NCBI GenBank assembly: GCA_000149265.1
Contig: CH003212.1
Coordinates: 76,783 to 140,782, forward strand
Origin: Ciona savignyi
Lineage: Eukaryota > Chordata > Ascidiacea > Phlebobranchia > Cionidae
Length of the DNA stretch: 64,000 bases
Direction of reading: 5' to 3'
The translations under genes and the position numbers were made by a program. Below the pieces are notes generated by a model. It was not told the DNA's origin. It worked only from the letters and a program-made list of their open reading frames with translations, and did no database searches. Below, piece by piece: positions 34,701 through 45,712 of the stretch. Each line of letters begins with the position of its first letter. Positions within the stretch are counted from its first letter, which is position 1.

Positions 34701-35782
34701 GAATAAATGCAGTAACAATTAAATCAACAGATTATGACAAATGCTTAATTCTTTCAAGTATTCAAGAGTTTGTGCTGCCAAATGTGTTTTTGTAACAAGA
34801 TTCCTAGTCTCAACTTCTCATTGGAGCCATCTCTACTACTCCAACGTATCCTTTTAGGAAATTATAGAAAATGCAAAACCATTTATTTTTTACTTGCCAG
34901 TTAATTGCAGAGGCACCTCTGTGCCTTGGTAGTAATGAAGGGTGGTAAATGATTGAACCATTTTTCGGGTGGTTAATCACATCCATAGGTATAAATTGTG
35001 AACAGAATGGCATCACATTCAACTCTGCACCACATGCAGCATATTGCTCCACTACTTCTGGGATTGGATTGCCTTTTAATCGCCAGCGTTTAAACTTAAA
35101 CACTGGGACACCATCTTGGCTTGCAGAAACAGCTAAAAGAAACACAAATTTACATGAAACAACAATAACCAAGTTTATCTAAATATTAAATTGTAGATGC
35201 AGATTATGTTAGTGCAAACAGAAACTCCCATTAGTCCAGAAACTACCAGTGGTGAAAAACACAGTTGCAGTTTTATGAGGCACTTATGGTCAAATGCAGA
35301 AGGTTCCAAACAAACGTTCTGTCCAAAAAGAGCCTAATTAGCACATTTTCTACTATTGTTTATTCATTAGAATTCCACTAATAAGTAGATTTTTTTTGTC
35401 GTAAGTGTATGAAATGATGTTTTTTTCCCAGCACTGGGGTCTACCATCTAAGCAATTCTGTCTTGTTGTGTGTCTGTAACCAAAGATTAGAGTGTGGAGA
35501 ATATTATAAATTTTAACATCATTGGTAACTTTAGTTCCACTATCACAAGAGTTCTGTTCAGTTTTTTTGTCAATTCACCCTTTTCCTAACAGAAATGGCT
35601 TATCGTATTCTTATGCACGAAAAATATAAATTAACTAGTTGCTGACAGTACCTACCTAAAGGATCTTGTTTTCCACCAACATCTGGGATAGTGAACACAC
35701 CAACAACTTTATGTCCATTTTTCCGTAAAATGTTGTATGTGTCTGCACCAAACATGGACTGTCCAATTATGGCTATCTTCAT
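28728..35782 (-). CDS. aldh1l: 10-formyltetrahydrofolate dehydrogenase (ALDH1L family)
   Basis: Seventeen minus-strand exons join in phase to 898 aa (human ALDH1L1: 902): 35,782-35,656; 35,132-34,898; 34,517-34,352; 34,178-33,987; 33,825-33,691; 33,494-33,283; 32,699-32,609; 32,279-32,106; 31,822-31,575; 31,509-31,408; 31,221-31,092; 30,611-30,454; 30,327-30,228; 29,946-29,774; 29,371-29,174; 29,090-28,891; 28,783-28,728 (TAG). The enzyme converts 10-formyl-THF and NADP+ to THF, CO2 and NADPH. The N-terminal hydrolase has His106 ([12 protein letters not shown]) and Asp142 (DDGLD). The carrier domain has the phosphopantetheine Ser near 351 ([12 protein letters not shown]). The aldehyde dehydrogenase has Glu669 (LELGGKSP) and Cys703 ([11 protein letters not shown]). 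All key residues are present. The start [12 protein letters not shown] matches human ALDH1L1; an AG 17 nt upstream fits a trans-splice acceptor, arguing for a cytosolic form. Intron 2 is a GC-AG intron. Confidence 0.97.
34896..34897 (-). other. GC splice donor of aldh1l intron 2
   Basis: Exon 2 ends in ..AACTG followed by GCAAGT. Joining to the acceptor before 34,517 restores W121-T-L and reading phase, as in human (INWTL). The nearby GT option (after CAA) does not keep phase. Confidence 0.85.
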
Positions 35783-35912
35783 TTTGTTGGCCCAATACTC
35801 CTGAGAACCCAAATTACGAGTTAATGTTGTTGTATGTAACAACTAGAAACAGGTATGAGAAATATGACAATAGCGTAAGCAGAAACGATCTGGTGACAAA
35901 CGCACACATCAT

Positions 35913-36198
35913 AAATAGAATATTCATGTTTATCTCCGTTAATGGAAAAACCAAGAGGGTTAACACATGGGCAATCGTCAGATCACCTCTTGCCCAGCGT
36001 CCGGTTGCCGGAGCTATTGCAGTGTGTTGTATATGATATAGATATGTCCTTCAATTTCGTGTACCCATTTATCCGCTAGGTTCAGGCAATTTCGGTTTAG
36101 TGCTTTGTCCAAGGACACAACCGAGTAGCTATCGACCAGTTCAGAACCTGCAACCTTTTGGTTGAAAGGCTTCACACTAAACCGTCACATTAACCGGT
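35913..36198 (-). mobile_element. Degenerate SINE upstream of aldh1l
   Basis: Same family as 25,543-25,833: the body landmarks GCAATCGTCAGATCACCTC, CCGGAGCTATTGCAGTGTG and CAAGGACACAACCGA are all present, with more differences than the other copies and a worn tRNA-like head. It lies about 130 bp upstream of the aldh1l start, probably within or next to its promoter. Confidence 0.8.
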
Positions 36199-36199
36199 C

Positions 36200-37288
36200 G
36201 AATAAATATACCCTTTTTGTAATTTTGGAGCAAAACATTTGGTTTTACAGGTTGTGACCAATGTTGTTAATGTTGTGCATGCACCTTTAATTGATTTCTT
36301 CTTAAAACTGACTATACTTCATACCAGAGTAACACAAACTCTAATTCTGCATGACTGTCATACAACTTATATAATGGCACATGAATATCAAGAACAGAAA
36401 TATATTTATTATATAAGATTAAAAGTATCTCACCTTTGTCGTTGAAAAGAGGCGCTTTGGTAGCAAGGCTGATCTCCACATCATTATAAGAAAGACGTGT
36501 TATATTTATTTAGCGGAAACGAACGAAAAAGGCTTGCAACTCAACAACTATTTGTTTCAGGTCCACAACCACAATCCATGTGCCACAAATGCAGTACTAA
36601 GAGTCTGCTAAAGAAAATGTTGACTCAGCTTTTTTCTGTCAATTACCTTGGTTAACTTTATGAACAGGACAAAGTTGGTAGGCCTACTATATACGATAAA
36701 ACTATTATTCACATGGGTTAGGATAAACATGTCGCTACCCGGGACTGTAACTTTTTACCCGGGCAATTAGTAGCTTTTGGGGCCGAAAGCCCCAGACTAT
36801 AAGTAGCTTATCAATTAACATCAGATTACAATTTGACGATTAGGGGAAACACTTTGGGTAAAGACGCTGGGGCATTGTTTTCCTAAAGGTTAATTTATTT
36901 ATCGAGGTGACACCTAATTTCTCACAGCTTTCTTCGCTGTAAGAGTAGCTCTTATTGCCTTGCAGATTTCTGTGCGCTGAACCGTGCAAAATACGGAATG
37001 GAAATTTACCAGTCAACATTTTTTCAAGCGATAGTCAAGTTTTTCACGCTTGGCAGGCAAGTAAACGCGGTCACTGTAACGTAAAACATACAGGAACATG
37101 ATGGTTTTGCTTAACCTTACAGGTTATTAAACATGCATGGTTAATGTTTTAGCTTGGAATGTTTAAAAGCAATGGTTACTAGTCATTTGTCAGGGCTAAA
37201 ATCTAAATGGAACTCATTTGGTTTACAAATGGTGATATATGGATATCCGTATACTACAGCGTTTGTAAACTACAAATATTTTTTACTT
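36200..37288. promoter_or_regulatory. Divergent intergenic region between aldh1l and ccnq
   Basis: The two genes point away from each other, so promoter elements of both are expected here, but no specific site is certain. A small hairpin (GGGGC-CGAAA-GCCCC) lies near 36,780. An AG at 37,289-37,290, seven bases before the ccnq ATG, fits a trans-splice acceptor. Confidence 0.4.
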
Positions 37289-37296
37289 AGCCAAAA

Positions 37297-37989
37297 ATGG
37301 CCAATGCCAATAAAATTCACATCAAAGTTATTAAATTTATGTTTAAATGTTCAATAAAACTAAGTCTTCAAGACGCTGCTCAAGCTAGTGCATATATTCT
37401 CTATCATCGTTTCTTTCAAGTTAGCTCGGCAAAAGAATATGATCCATATACAATAGCTGCAACATCAATATATCTTGCCACTAAAGTGGAAGAGCAGCAC
37501 ACAAGATTGCGGGATATTGTTAATGTGTGCCACAGAACAAGACATCCAGATTTAAAGCTGTTGGAACTTGACACAGAGTTTTGGAGCTTGAGAGACACAA
37601 TAGCATCATGCGAGTTGCTCATGTTGCGGGTGTTAAAATTTGATGTGACCTATGTCCATCCTCATAAATACCTGCTACACTACCTGAAGTCCTTATCACA
37701 GTTATTTACCAGGACGGAATGGTTGAAAACAATGGTTTGTGACGTTTCATGGTCGCTTTTGAATGATAGCTATGTTTCAAACACGTGCTTAAAATACCGA
37801 CCTGAATTATATGCTATTTCAATAATTGACTTGGCTCTAAAAATATGCAAAGTTGAGGTTCCTTTCAGTGAACAAGCTGACAAGAAGTGGTTTAAAGTAT
37901 TTTACGAAGAAACGACACAAGAGACTGTACGACAAGCGCAATCAGACATTGTAAAAGCCATAAACAATGCAAATGAAATCAATATGTAA
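37297..37989 (+). CDS. ccnq: Cyclin Q (CDK10-activating cyclin, formerly FAM58A)
   Basis: A single uninterrupted frame of 230 aa. It matches human cyclin Q through the cyclin fold: ILYHRFFQV, EYDPYTIAATSIYLATKVEE, QHTRLRDIVNV, LELDTEFWSLRDTI, CELLMLRVLKFDV, HPHKYLLHYLKSL and ALKICKVEVP. Cyclin Q binds and activates CDK10. The first cyclin box spans about residues 25-120 and the second about 130-215. The human gene has several introns, so the lack of introns suggests intron loss or an old retrocopy; no poly(A) tract or target duplication was noticed. The ATG is in good context (AAAAATGG), a few bases after an AG acceptor in a T-rich tract. An in-frame ATG at residue 15 is less likely. Confidence 0.95.
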   Translation: MANANKIHIKVIKFMFKCSIKLSLQDAAQASAYILYHRFFQVSSAKEYDPYTIAATSIYLATKVEEQHTRLRDIVNVCHRTRHPDLKLLELDTEFWSLRDTIASCELLMLRVLKFDVTYVHPHKYLLHYLKSLSQLFTRTEWLKTMVCDVSWSLLNDSYVSNTCLKYRPELYAISIIDLALKICKVEVPFSEQADKKWFKVFYEETTQETVRQAQSDIVKAINNANEINM

Positions 37990-38174
37990 ATGATTTAATA
38001 TTATATCACTTTGATTGAAAATTCTGACATGCTACCAGTTCTTTTGTATGTTCATATTAATATTCACTCTTACATTCTACCAAAAAGAGTTGTTTTGTAT
38101 TTCATATGAATACCCTGTAATGCCGACGGTATTCGGAACTATATATTAAGGTGCCATAAAGAATATTCTAATGT

Positions 38175-38342
38175 TTATGTGCTGATATTCAACACAGAAA
38201 TACAGCATTTCTTTCCACAAACATCAGACACTAAAGTCAAAGCTGCCCATACTTTTGAAAGAAACATAGAATTGACCGCAATTGTGCCATTTCCAGATTC
38301 CGAATCAAAGTATTTTAGTTCCGGATCATGTCCCACTCCAAC
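38175..38342 (-). CDS. Possible terminal exon of an unrecognised gene
   Basis: A minus-strand frame runs from just after a strong acceptor (TTTATTTTTCAG before 38,342) to TAA at 38,175-38,177. It encodes about 55 aa (VGVGHDPELKYFDSE, GTIAVNSMFLSKVW) with balanced, protein-like composition. No upstream exon was found in the next 1.8 kb. The family is not recognised. It could also be chance. Confidence 0.3.
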   Translation of the reverse strand, partial: VGVGHDPELKYFDSESGNGTIAVNSMFLSKVWAALTLVSDVCGKKCCISVLNIST

Positions 38343-40165
38343 CTGAAAAATAAAAGTTAACCAACTTCGTATAACAGCTTTAGCATCAAACCCTAAAACT
38401 AAATTTCCAATAACTAGTGTCTTATTTCCAATAAGGAAAAACGGCAAAACTACAGTAGTTAAAACACGTCAGTGAATATACACATTACAAATTAAGGAAA
38501 TAAAAAAAACGATGTGGCCGTTAAACCTTGCATTAATAAAAATAAATTTCAACGAAACAATTTAAATCAAAATTAACTAATTAAACTTGATGTTATTTTA
38601 GCCTTGAGTAAAAGTGTGCAAGCGCGACCCAGTACTGGGGAGATAGCCGGCTATGGAATTAGATATTCTGTTATATGATAAATAAAATAATCTGTATAAA
38701 TATAATTCTCAAACCATTCCGTATAAGTTTAACATGGCTGAGTAGATTGTTCTTTCCATGTCGCCATGATCGCAAGACACCAAATCATTATCAAATATTC
38801 TGGATTAAAAATACAATGGCTAAAATTTGTCACTGCTAAAAAGAGTTATTTTATCGACTGATACTTACAATCGGAAAGTAAAAGAACAAATATGATTTGT
38901 CTTGTTTTTCTTCATATGATTGGCAGAGACTTTAGTAGAGCAACTTTGTTCAGTCAAATGAAGATATTACACAGGGGTATATTTAGCAAACACTGTGATG
39001 TAAAAAATATGTTTAAGCTCTAAAAAGTTTGGAAAAGGGACAAATAATTGTTTTGTGTGTTTTTGCATAAAACTCATTGTAGGGGTGTTTTTTTCGTTTT
39101 CCTTTAGAAATGATTATTAATCGAATTAAAACTTTTACATATGTTTACATTCTATAGGATTAAAATGTGCAAGAGCTGGCTTAAGTTGAAACTTAGTAAA
39201 TCTTAAGGATATGTTGGTAACTTGCTGCTGCACTTCATTATACAAAAAAACAGGGGAAATTCTTAATATCTACAAAACTGTAAAAAAGAAACCTGTTTTT
39301 CGGCATTGTTTGGATGAACTATATGAATGAACATAAAGGAACAGTAACTATACAAACAGAACATAATTAAAATGTGTAGTAGTACATTTTCGGTATGTAT
39401 TATCAGGGGAAATCTTGATAGACCTTCGCTGAAACTACAAAAAAATAGTTTGCACTGCCGTCCGCCGATTGTTAGCCATATCTCATGACTGGATGGACAA
39501 TTTTCCACATAATTTAAGAAACATGCAAATGTATAAGTAATGTATAATAAAAATTAATATTTAAACCTGAGAAATCCGGAACACATAAAATACATAGGTA
39601 ATTATAATGCACTACAGCGACCTGTATAAACAGCTGTACAGTTAAAATCAACATAAATCAATCAAGAATTTTAGGTATAAAAAATAATATGAGGCCACCG
39701 TAAAAATGCACTGGTAATGGTTTTTGTATCTATCTTTCAATTCAATTTATTTTTCAAATAATAACATACATTCGGCGATAATTAATAAACAAACAATGGA
39801 AACCAACAAATAACCAAATGCAGTAATGAAATATCTATACCATACATTTGCACTTAATGCAGTGAAAGATCCAAAGATAAACTAGTCAAACTACATTAAG
39901 TTTATATATATGTATGCTGTGTGTAATATTGCTTGAGGTTAGTTAATATGCTATAATATAATTGAGGTGCAAGGTTTGATGTGGAATAAATAAATATATA
40001 CGAATATAGGGAGAGAAAAAATAAGCAAATGGCTTCAGAAAAGTACAGTAGGTAATGGCATTACAATGGATAATTAATATAAAACAATATTTACAATTTC
40101 AGCTATATACAATATATATCAAAGCACAAAATTCATCATTTATGTACAGATGTATATTTTAGAAA
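38343..40165. other. AT-rich stretch left of the gypsy element
   Basis: No supported gene. One open frame at 39,263-39,508 (minus) has no family match and low-complexity hydrophobic content. No repeat edges recognised. Confidence 0.45.
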
Positions 40166-40405
40166 TGATTTCGTAGTTTTAAATCATTAACTTTATTATA
40201 AGCTTAAACGAAATTATAACGAAACATAATATCTGCAATAAAGAAATAAGTACAAATAAGTGCGAACGTAAATAAGTCACCATGCTAACACAATCGAGCT
40301 GACTGCAGGTTAGAAGTCGCACAGCACAACATAAAGGGAAATAAAGCAAGGCGTGTAATTAACGTGAGCGCGCAGCGGCAATGTTAATTATTACAATTCA
40401 CGTCA
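40166..40405 (-). repeat. 3' LTR of the gypsy element
   Basis: 240 bp, identical by eye to 44,183-44,422. In element orientation it starts TGACGTGAATTG. Confidence 0.93.
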
Positions 40406-40419
40406 TTTTCCCATCCTTT
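40406..40419 (-). other. Polypurine tract of the gypsy element
   Basis: On the minus strand AAAGGATGGGAAAA sits directly before the TG of the 3' LTR, the usual second-strand priming site. Confidence 0.75.
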
Positions 40420-40473
40420 AAATCAGGAACACAAACATAACATCATTTTAAATCAGGAATACAATACATAAGT

Positions 40474-42850
40474 TCAGTATCTCGCCGGTGGTACACCTTT
40501 ATTAACACGAGACGAACGCCTTAAAACAATCTCATTGTCCATCCCAGTAGTTTCAGAGTCGCCCGATGCAAGGGATCGATCCAAATCATTTGTTTCTGTA
40601 TTTACAACAGATTCATTAAAGTGGGGTGCATCGCCCGCTTCTCGCTCAGGGTTTGTACATGGTTGTATAGGGTCGTCAATGTTAGCGTGTTCAAAACAGT
40701 TACTTTGTGGACAGGGAGCAAGATCACGCAAAGAAACGGTGGCCTCACGACCATTTGGAAATCGCACGTTTGCGTAAGTAGGGTTGATTCCAATCAGTTC
40801 AACCTCATCCGTTTAAGGATCACTTTTGTGTGTACGTACGAACCGTCGAAGATGAACCGTTCCAGGTACCGTCATCCATGAGGGAATAGATGTACCTGTG
40901 AAAGAACGACGCTGGAAATTAAAGAAACGCTCGTGGGGCGTTGAGTTGGTAGCAGTACAAACAAGTGACCTGATCGAATGAAGTGCGTCAGCTAAAACAG
41001 ATTCCCATTCTGACAGTGGTAATAAATGAGTTCTTACTGCCAACTGGATGGTTTTCCACACGGTACCAACTGTTTTCTCCGCTTGGCCATTTCCCGATGG
41101 ATGGTATATGCTTGACTTACTGGAAGCAATGCCTCTTTGTATAAGATAGTTCCTAAACCCGGTTGATGCGAATGCTGGGCCGTTGTCGGAGTGAATGAAG
41201 CCAGGCATCCCACATAGTGCGAAGAGCTTGTCCATACACTGTATAACAGTCGAGGTTGTCATGTCTTTGCAAGGAAATGCAAAAGGAAAACGAGAAAATT
41301 CGTCGACAACAATCAATAAGTATTTATTTTGGGTTGTAGATTGCAATGGGCCTTTAAAATCAATACTTATGCGTTCCATAGGTTGTGTTGCTTTAATAAG
41401 TGTTCCTTCTGCCTGACGGTAAAATTGTGACTTCACTTCTGCACAAATTTTACAAGCTGAAGTCACTCGTTTAACTTCCGTCATGGAAAACGGCAAGTTT
41501 TTCATTCGTACGAAATGCATCATTCTTGACACACCTGGATGGCATAAATTGTTGTGCAGAAGTTCTAGATTAGACGAGGGTGACACAGATGAGACGAATG
41601 CTCTTGTGAATGAATCGGGTCCAACATTCTGCTGACCGGGGCGATATTTTATATCATAGGAGAAGGAAGCCAACTCCATGCGCCATTGTTGCACCTTGGT
41701 GCTCTTGATCTTAAAACGACGACGATTATCTAACATAAACGCTACAGAACGTTGATCAGTTATTAGTGTAAACTTACGTCTGTGTAATAAGTGCGACCAC
41801 TTCCTGATTGCTTCTACGATGGCAGTTGCCTCCTTTTTGTAAGCGGGATAGAGAGTTTCACTCCCTTGCAGTGTCCGAGACATGAAAGCGACAGGGCGGC
41901 CACCTTGATTTAACGTAGCGGACACAGCGATGTCGGAAGCATCGCACTCAACGACAAACGGGACATTCTCGTCGATTGATTTTAACCCCGCATTTTCCAA
42001 TTCCTCCTTCAACAACTCAAAGGCTGCTAGCGCATCAGGTGATAGGGGGAAGTTAGTTGCTTTTGCGAGTGGTCGAATTTTATCCGCAAAACAGCTAATC
42101 CACTTTGCGTAGTATGCAAACATTCCCAAAACTCTGCGAAGTGAACGAAAATCACTTGGTGGTGGAAATTCTTTTAAAGGGCGCATTCTTTCTGGATCAG
42201 GCTTCACGATACCATTTCCAACAACATAACCGAGGATTTGTATATGCACGGTACAGCAGTAATGGTTTTCGATTCATTTAATGTAAGGTTCCTTCGGCGT
42301 ACAGCTTTTAGAAACGTTTCTACATTACGGTCGTGCTCCTCCTTGTTACGTCCAGCAACAGTAACATTGTCCAAGTAAGGAAATGTGTCTTTTAAGTTTT
42401 CTTCTTAAACAAACTCTGAAATTTTCCGTTGGAAAACGGAAACGCCGTTTTTGACACCAAATGGGATTCGGGTAAATTCATACAACTCCCCGTTAGCTTC
42501 GAATCCTGTGTATTTGAACTTAGATTGGATAATCGGAATCTGGTGGTATGCACTTTTCAGATCAAAGGTGCTAAAGACGCTATAGCTAGCCAGCTCGTTG
42601 ACCATATCATCTATCCGGGGAAGCGGATAAGCATCTAATTCCGTATATATATTAATAGTTTGTGAATAGTCTATGCACAAACGATTCTTGTGGTGGTTTG
42701 ATGTATCTTTAACAACCACCACCTGTGCCCGCCATGGAGATGAGCTCCGTTGAATAATTCCTTCCTTCAGTAACTTGTCGATGTTTTCCTTAATGAATGC
42801 TTTGTCTTCCGCACTGAAACGTCGAGGTTTTGTAGCGATTGGCTTGATCC
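40474..42850 (-). pseudogene. Gypsy pol region (RT, RNase H, integrase)
   Basis: Reverse transcriptase (RLCIDYSQTIN, FSTFDLKSAYHQIPI, FTRIPFGVKNGV), RNase H (KEATAIVEAIRKWSHLL), integrase zinc finger and core, then a basic C-terminal tail, in the gypsy order with integrase after RNase H. Fossil coding sequence with few interruptions. Confidence 0.9.
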
Positions 42851-44149
42851 GAGGTGAAAGATATGAAAATAATGAAGCTTCTTTGGTTATTGCGGCTGTG
42901 AGCGCACACATTTGGTTACTTGGCACTACCAAATCGGATAGCTGACCACCCAATTCAAAAATCAAGCGTTCATGCTGACTTTGAAAATCGAGCCCGAGGA
43001 TTACGTCACTACAGAGATCATTAAAAACATTTAACTTTGTTGATATATATTCAACATCGTTGATGGCGACGTTAACCAGGCAGAATCCACTTGATTTGAT
43101 TTTCATAGCAGATGACGCCATTTGTATCTGGTGAGTGGATGGGTAGACATTCAGCTTTAGTTTTGAAAGTAATGACGAATTGATGTAACTTTCAGAACTT
43201 CCGGAGTCTATCAATGCGGTAAGACTATTACCGTTAACCGAAACCTTCAGAGATGCTTTTAGTAAGCTAGCTGGACATGCGGCAGCAGTTGAACACAAAG
43301 ACGGGGAGCATGAAGTCATAGCTGCAGCTGAATGATCAGTTATTCTTTGATGTCTATTATTTACAAGTGCCTGGGTAGAACGACACACAGGCGAAAAATG
43401 TCCACTCTTTCCACACGAATGACAGATTGCATTACGAGCCGGGCAGCGTCTGCGATCATGATAAGGATTACCGCAAAAGTAGCACTTTCTTGACCTGGAT
43501 ATTGCACCTAAGGCCTCCGACCTCAAAATAGTTTTAGAATCAAAGGTATCTTTGTCTGGGGGTGCCGCAGCCGCCACATCCCTACGAGGCAGATAGGCAG
43601 CAGAGTGTTCTTGTGCCATAGACAATGAACTAGCCACGTCGAATGCTTGTTCCAGCGCCAATTCTTGGTTTTCTAACAGTCGCTGACGGATTTGATGGGA
43701 AGTTAGCCCATTTATGAATGCATCGCGCACTAGCTCCCTTCGGTACTCTTCCGCCGTAACATCTTTGAAACCACAGTCTTTGCTGAGGAGATGTAATGAT
43801 TGCAAGAAATCCCGCAGAGACTCCTCTGATTTTTGCGTGCGTGTTGCTAGCAGATGGCGGGCAAAAATAATGTTCGGAGATTTTATGTAGATGCTTTTGA
43901 GTTTTGCAATTGCATCGTCATATGTTGTACAATCTTCTATATGCACTCATACACATCCGCACTGACATACGCGATCAATGTCGTCAGCTTATTCAGAGGT
44001 TCTAGGTTTTGCGCTCCTGCCAGCCGCGAACATTTTTCTAGAAAGTCTGAGAAGACTTTCAACCAGTGCTTCAGCTGCTTTGCTGCCTTCGGTGAGTTTG
44101 GGTCTGCATCACACCGCATAGGTTTCAGTACGTCGGGTAATGAAGACAT
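42851..44149 (-). pseudogene. Gypsy gag and protease region
   Basis: A gag-like N-terminal region begins at ATG 44,149 (MSSLPDVLKPMRC). Two zinc knuckles (CYFCGNPYHDRRRC and CHSCGKSGHFSPVC) and a retroviral-type protease with the DSG triad follow. It supplied capsid and processing functions. Fossil, lightly interrupted. Confidence 0.87.
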
Positions 44150-44182
44150 TCCCGGTAGAGTTATAATTTCGTTTAATTGAAA

Positions 44183-44422
44183 TGATTTCGTAGTTTTAAA
44201 TCATTAACTTTATTATAAGCTTAAACGAAATTATAACGAAACATAATATCTGCAATAAAGAAATAAGTACAAATAAGTGCGAACGTAAATAAGTCACCAT
44301 GCTAACACAATCGAGCTGACTGCAGGTTAGAAGTCGCACAGCACAACATAAAGGGAAATAAAGCAAGGCGTGTAATTAACGTGAGCGCGCAGCGGCAATG
44401 TTAATTATTACAATTCACGTCA
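44183..44422 (-). repeat. 5' LTR of the gypsy element
   Basis: Identical by eye to 40,166-40,405. Confidence 0.93.
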
Positions 44423-45014
44423 ATATGCAGTATTGACAATTGCCATATATACATAAAACATTTTTTTAAGAAACTGTTTATATTATTATTTTATAGGAAT
44501 CAATTAGAAGTTGTTTGTATCTAAGTTTTAGTAAATTAAGTGAACACGTTTTATAGTTGCTAGGTATTTCCCCCCAAATTTTTACACCTTGTATTATCAA
44601 TGAATTTTGACCTAGTTTGGTTTTAGCTCTGGGCAAAAAGTAGTTCAAATTTTTTGCATGCCTTGTGTTGTGGTCATGACGAGAAGCAAGTGGTGCAAAA
44701 TAGCTGGATTTACCCCATACCTTATCTACCTATTTTCGAGAATACAAAAAAACTGAACCCAACTCTAACCACTGAGCTGTCTTGTGTAAGATATATCTAC
44801 CAATGATTTGTTAACTTTGTTTACATGCTTTCTTGATGTCTGTGCTAAACCATTATAATTTGCATCATATATGTTGAAAGTAATAATGGGCGATTGTGTT
44901 GAAATCGCCTAGACTAGACCGCATGGCATAGGTTTCTTATTTTCCGAATTACAGTATGTGCTAAAAAAAACTGTAGTGTACGATTTTCTTCTGCTTTAAC
45001 GCACAATTAAAAAC
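44423..45014. other. Non-coding stretch
   Basis: No gene, domain or clear repeat edge seen. AT-rich. Confidence 0.45.
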
Positions 45015-45537
45015 GGTACCTCTAAATACTACAGGACCGCTTGGAGCGCTTAAATCGCTTGGATCGCTTACTATGCTTTGTAATTACAAAAGCCATGATA
45101 GTAATGTTAGGGTTGGGGTTAAAGTTAGTTCTGGGGTTGAGATTAGTGTTTGGGACAGGGTTAGAATTACTTTCCATAGCAATATAAGTGATAGGATAGG
45201 ATAGGATATTCATGTTTATCCCCGTGAATGGGAAAACCTAGGGGGTTATCACACGGGCAATCGTCAGATCACCTCGCGCCCATCGTCGGGTTACCGGAGC
45301 TATTGCAGTGTGTTGTATATGATAGACACGTTCCTTCAATTTGGTAGAACCCATTAATCCGCTGGGTTCAGGCAATGTCCGTAAAGTGCCTTGCCCAAGG
45401 ACACAATCGACTACCTAGCGACCAGTTTTGCACCTGCAACCTTTCGATTGAAAGGCGACGCACTTAACCGCTCGACCACCGGGCGGGACAAAGCGATCCA
45501 AGCGCTCCAAGCGGTCCTGTAGTATTTAGAGGCACCC
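45015..45537. mobile_element. Inverted-repeat element split by a SINE
   Basis: The left arm (about 45,015-45,068: CTCTAAATACTACAGGACCG then CTTGGAGCGCTT) recurs inverted at about 45,487-45,537. Between the arms lie a G/T-rich degenerate GGGTTA-like tract (45,108-45,165) and a full SINE (45,190-45,485). The size without the SINE is about 230 bp. A MITE or foldback miniature is likely; no certain target duplication. Confidence 0.7.
45190..45485 (-). mobile_element. tRNA-derived SINE, full-length, third copy
   Basis: Nearly the same as the copy at 25,543-25,833, including the TATCC-type tail and the tRNA-like head (CCCGCCCGGTGGTCGAGCGG on the minus strand). High similarity between the two suggests recent mobility. 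Confidence 0.87.
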
Positions 45538-45712
45538 AATTAAAAATACACTACTATTACAAGTATGAAATAGCTCGAAAAGTAAATACAAAATAATCAG
45601 ATAAGTAATTTCAATACGAACGAAAAAATGTGTACGACCCAACTTATATTTAAAAACTTTTCCGGGAAATCCCCACAAATTCTTATTAACACTGCATATA
45701 AAAAAAAACAAA

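Larger units (their letters stand above)
40166..44422 (-). mobile_element. Ty3/gypsy LTR retrotransposon, very young, lightly broken
   Basis: About 4.26 kb, transcribed leftward, between LTRs at 44,183-44,422 and 40,166-40,405 (240 bp each, TG to CA) that read identical. Parts: gag with two CCHC zinc knuckles (near 43,500-43,380), aspartic protease (ALIDSGSSESYI, near 43,210), reverse transcriptase (about 42,800-42,300), RNase H (near 41,850-41,700), integrase with an HHCC finger (near 41,560-41,430) and a DDE core (SIDFKGPL, HSDNGPAF). A polypurine tract lies just inside the 3' LTR. Identical LTRs mean a very recent insertion, yet the coding region has about two or three interruptions. Size and organisation recall the gypsy elements described from Ciona (Cigr type), an assignment from memory. 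No clear target duplication was found. Confidence 0.95.
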
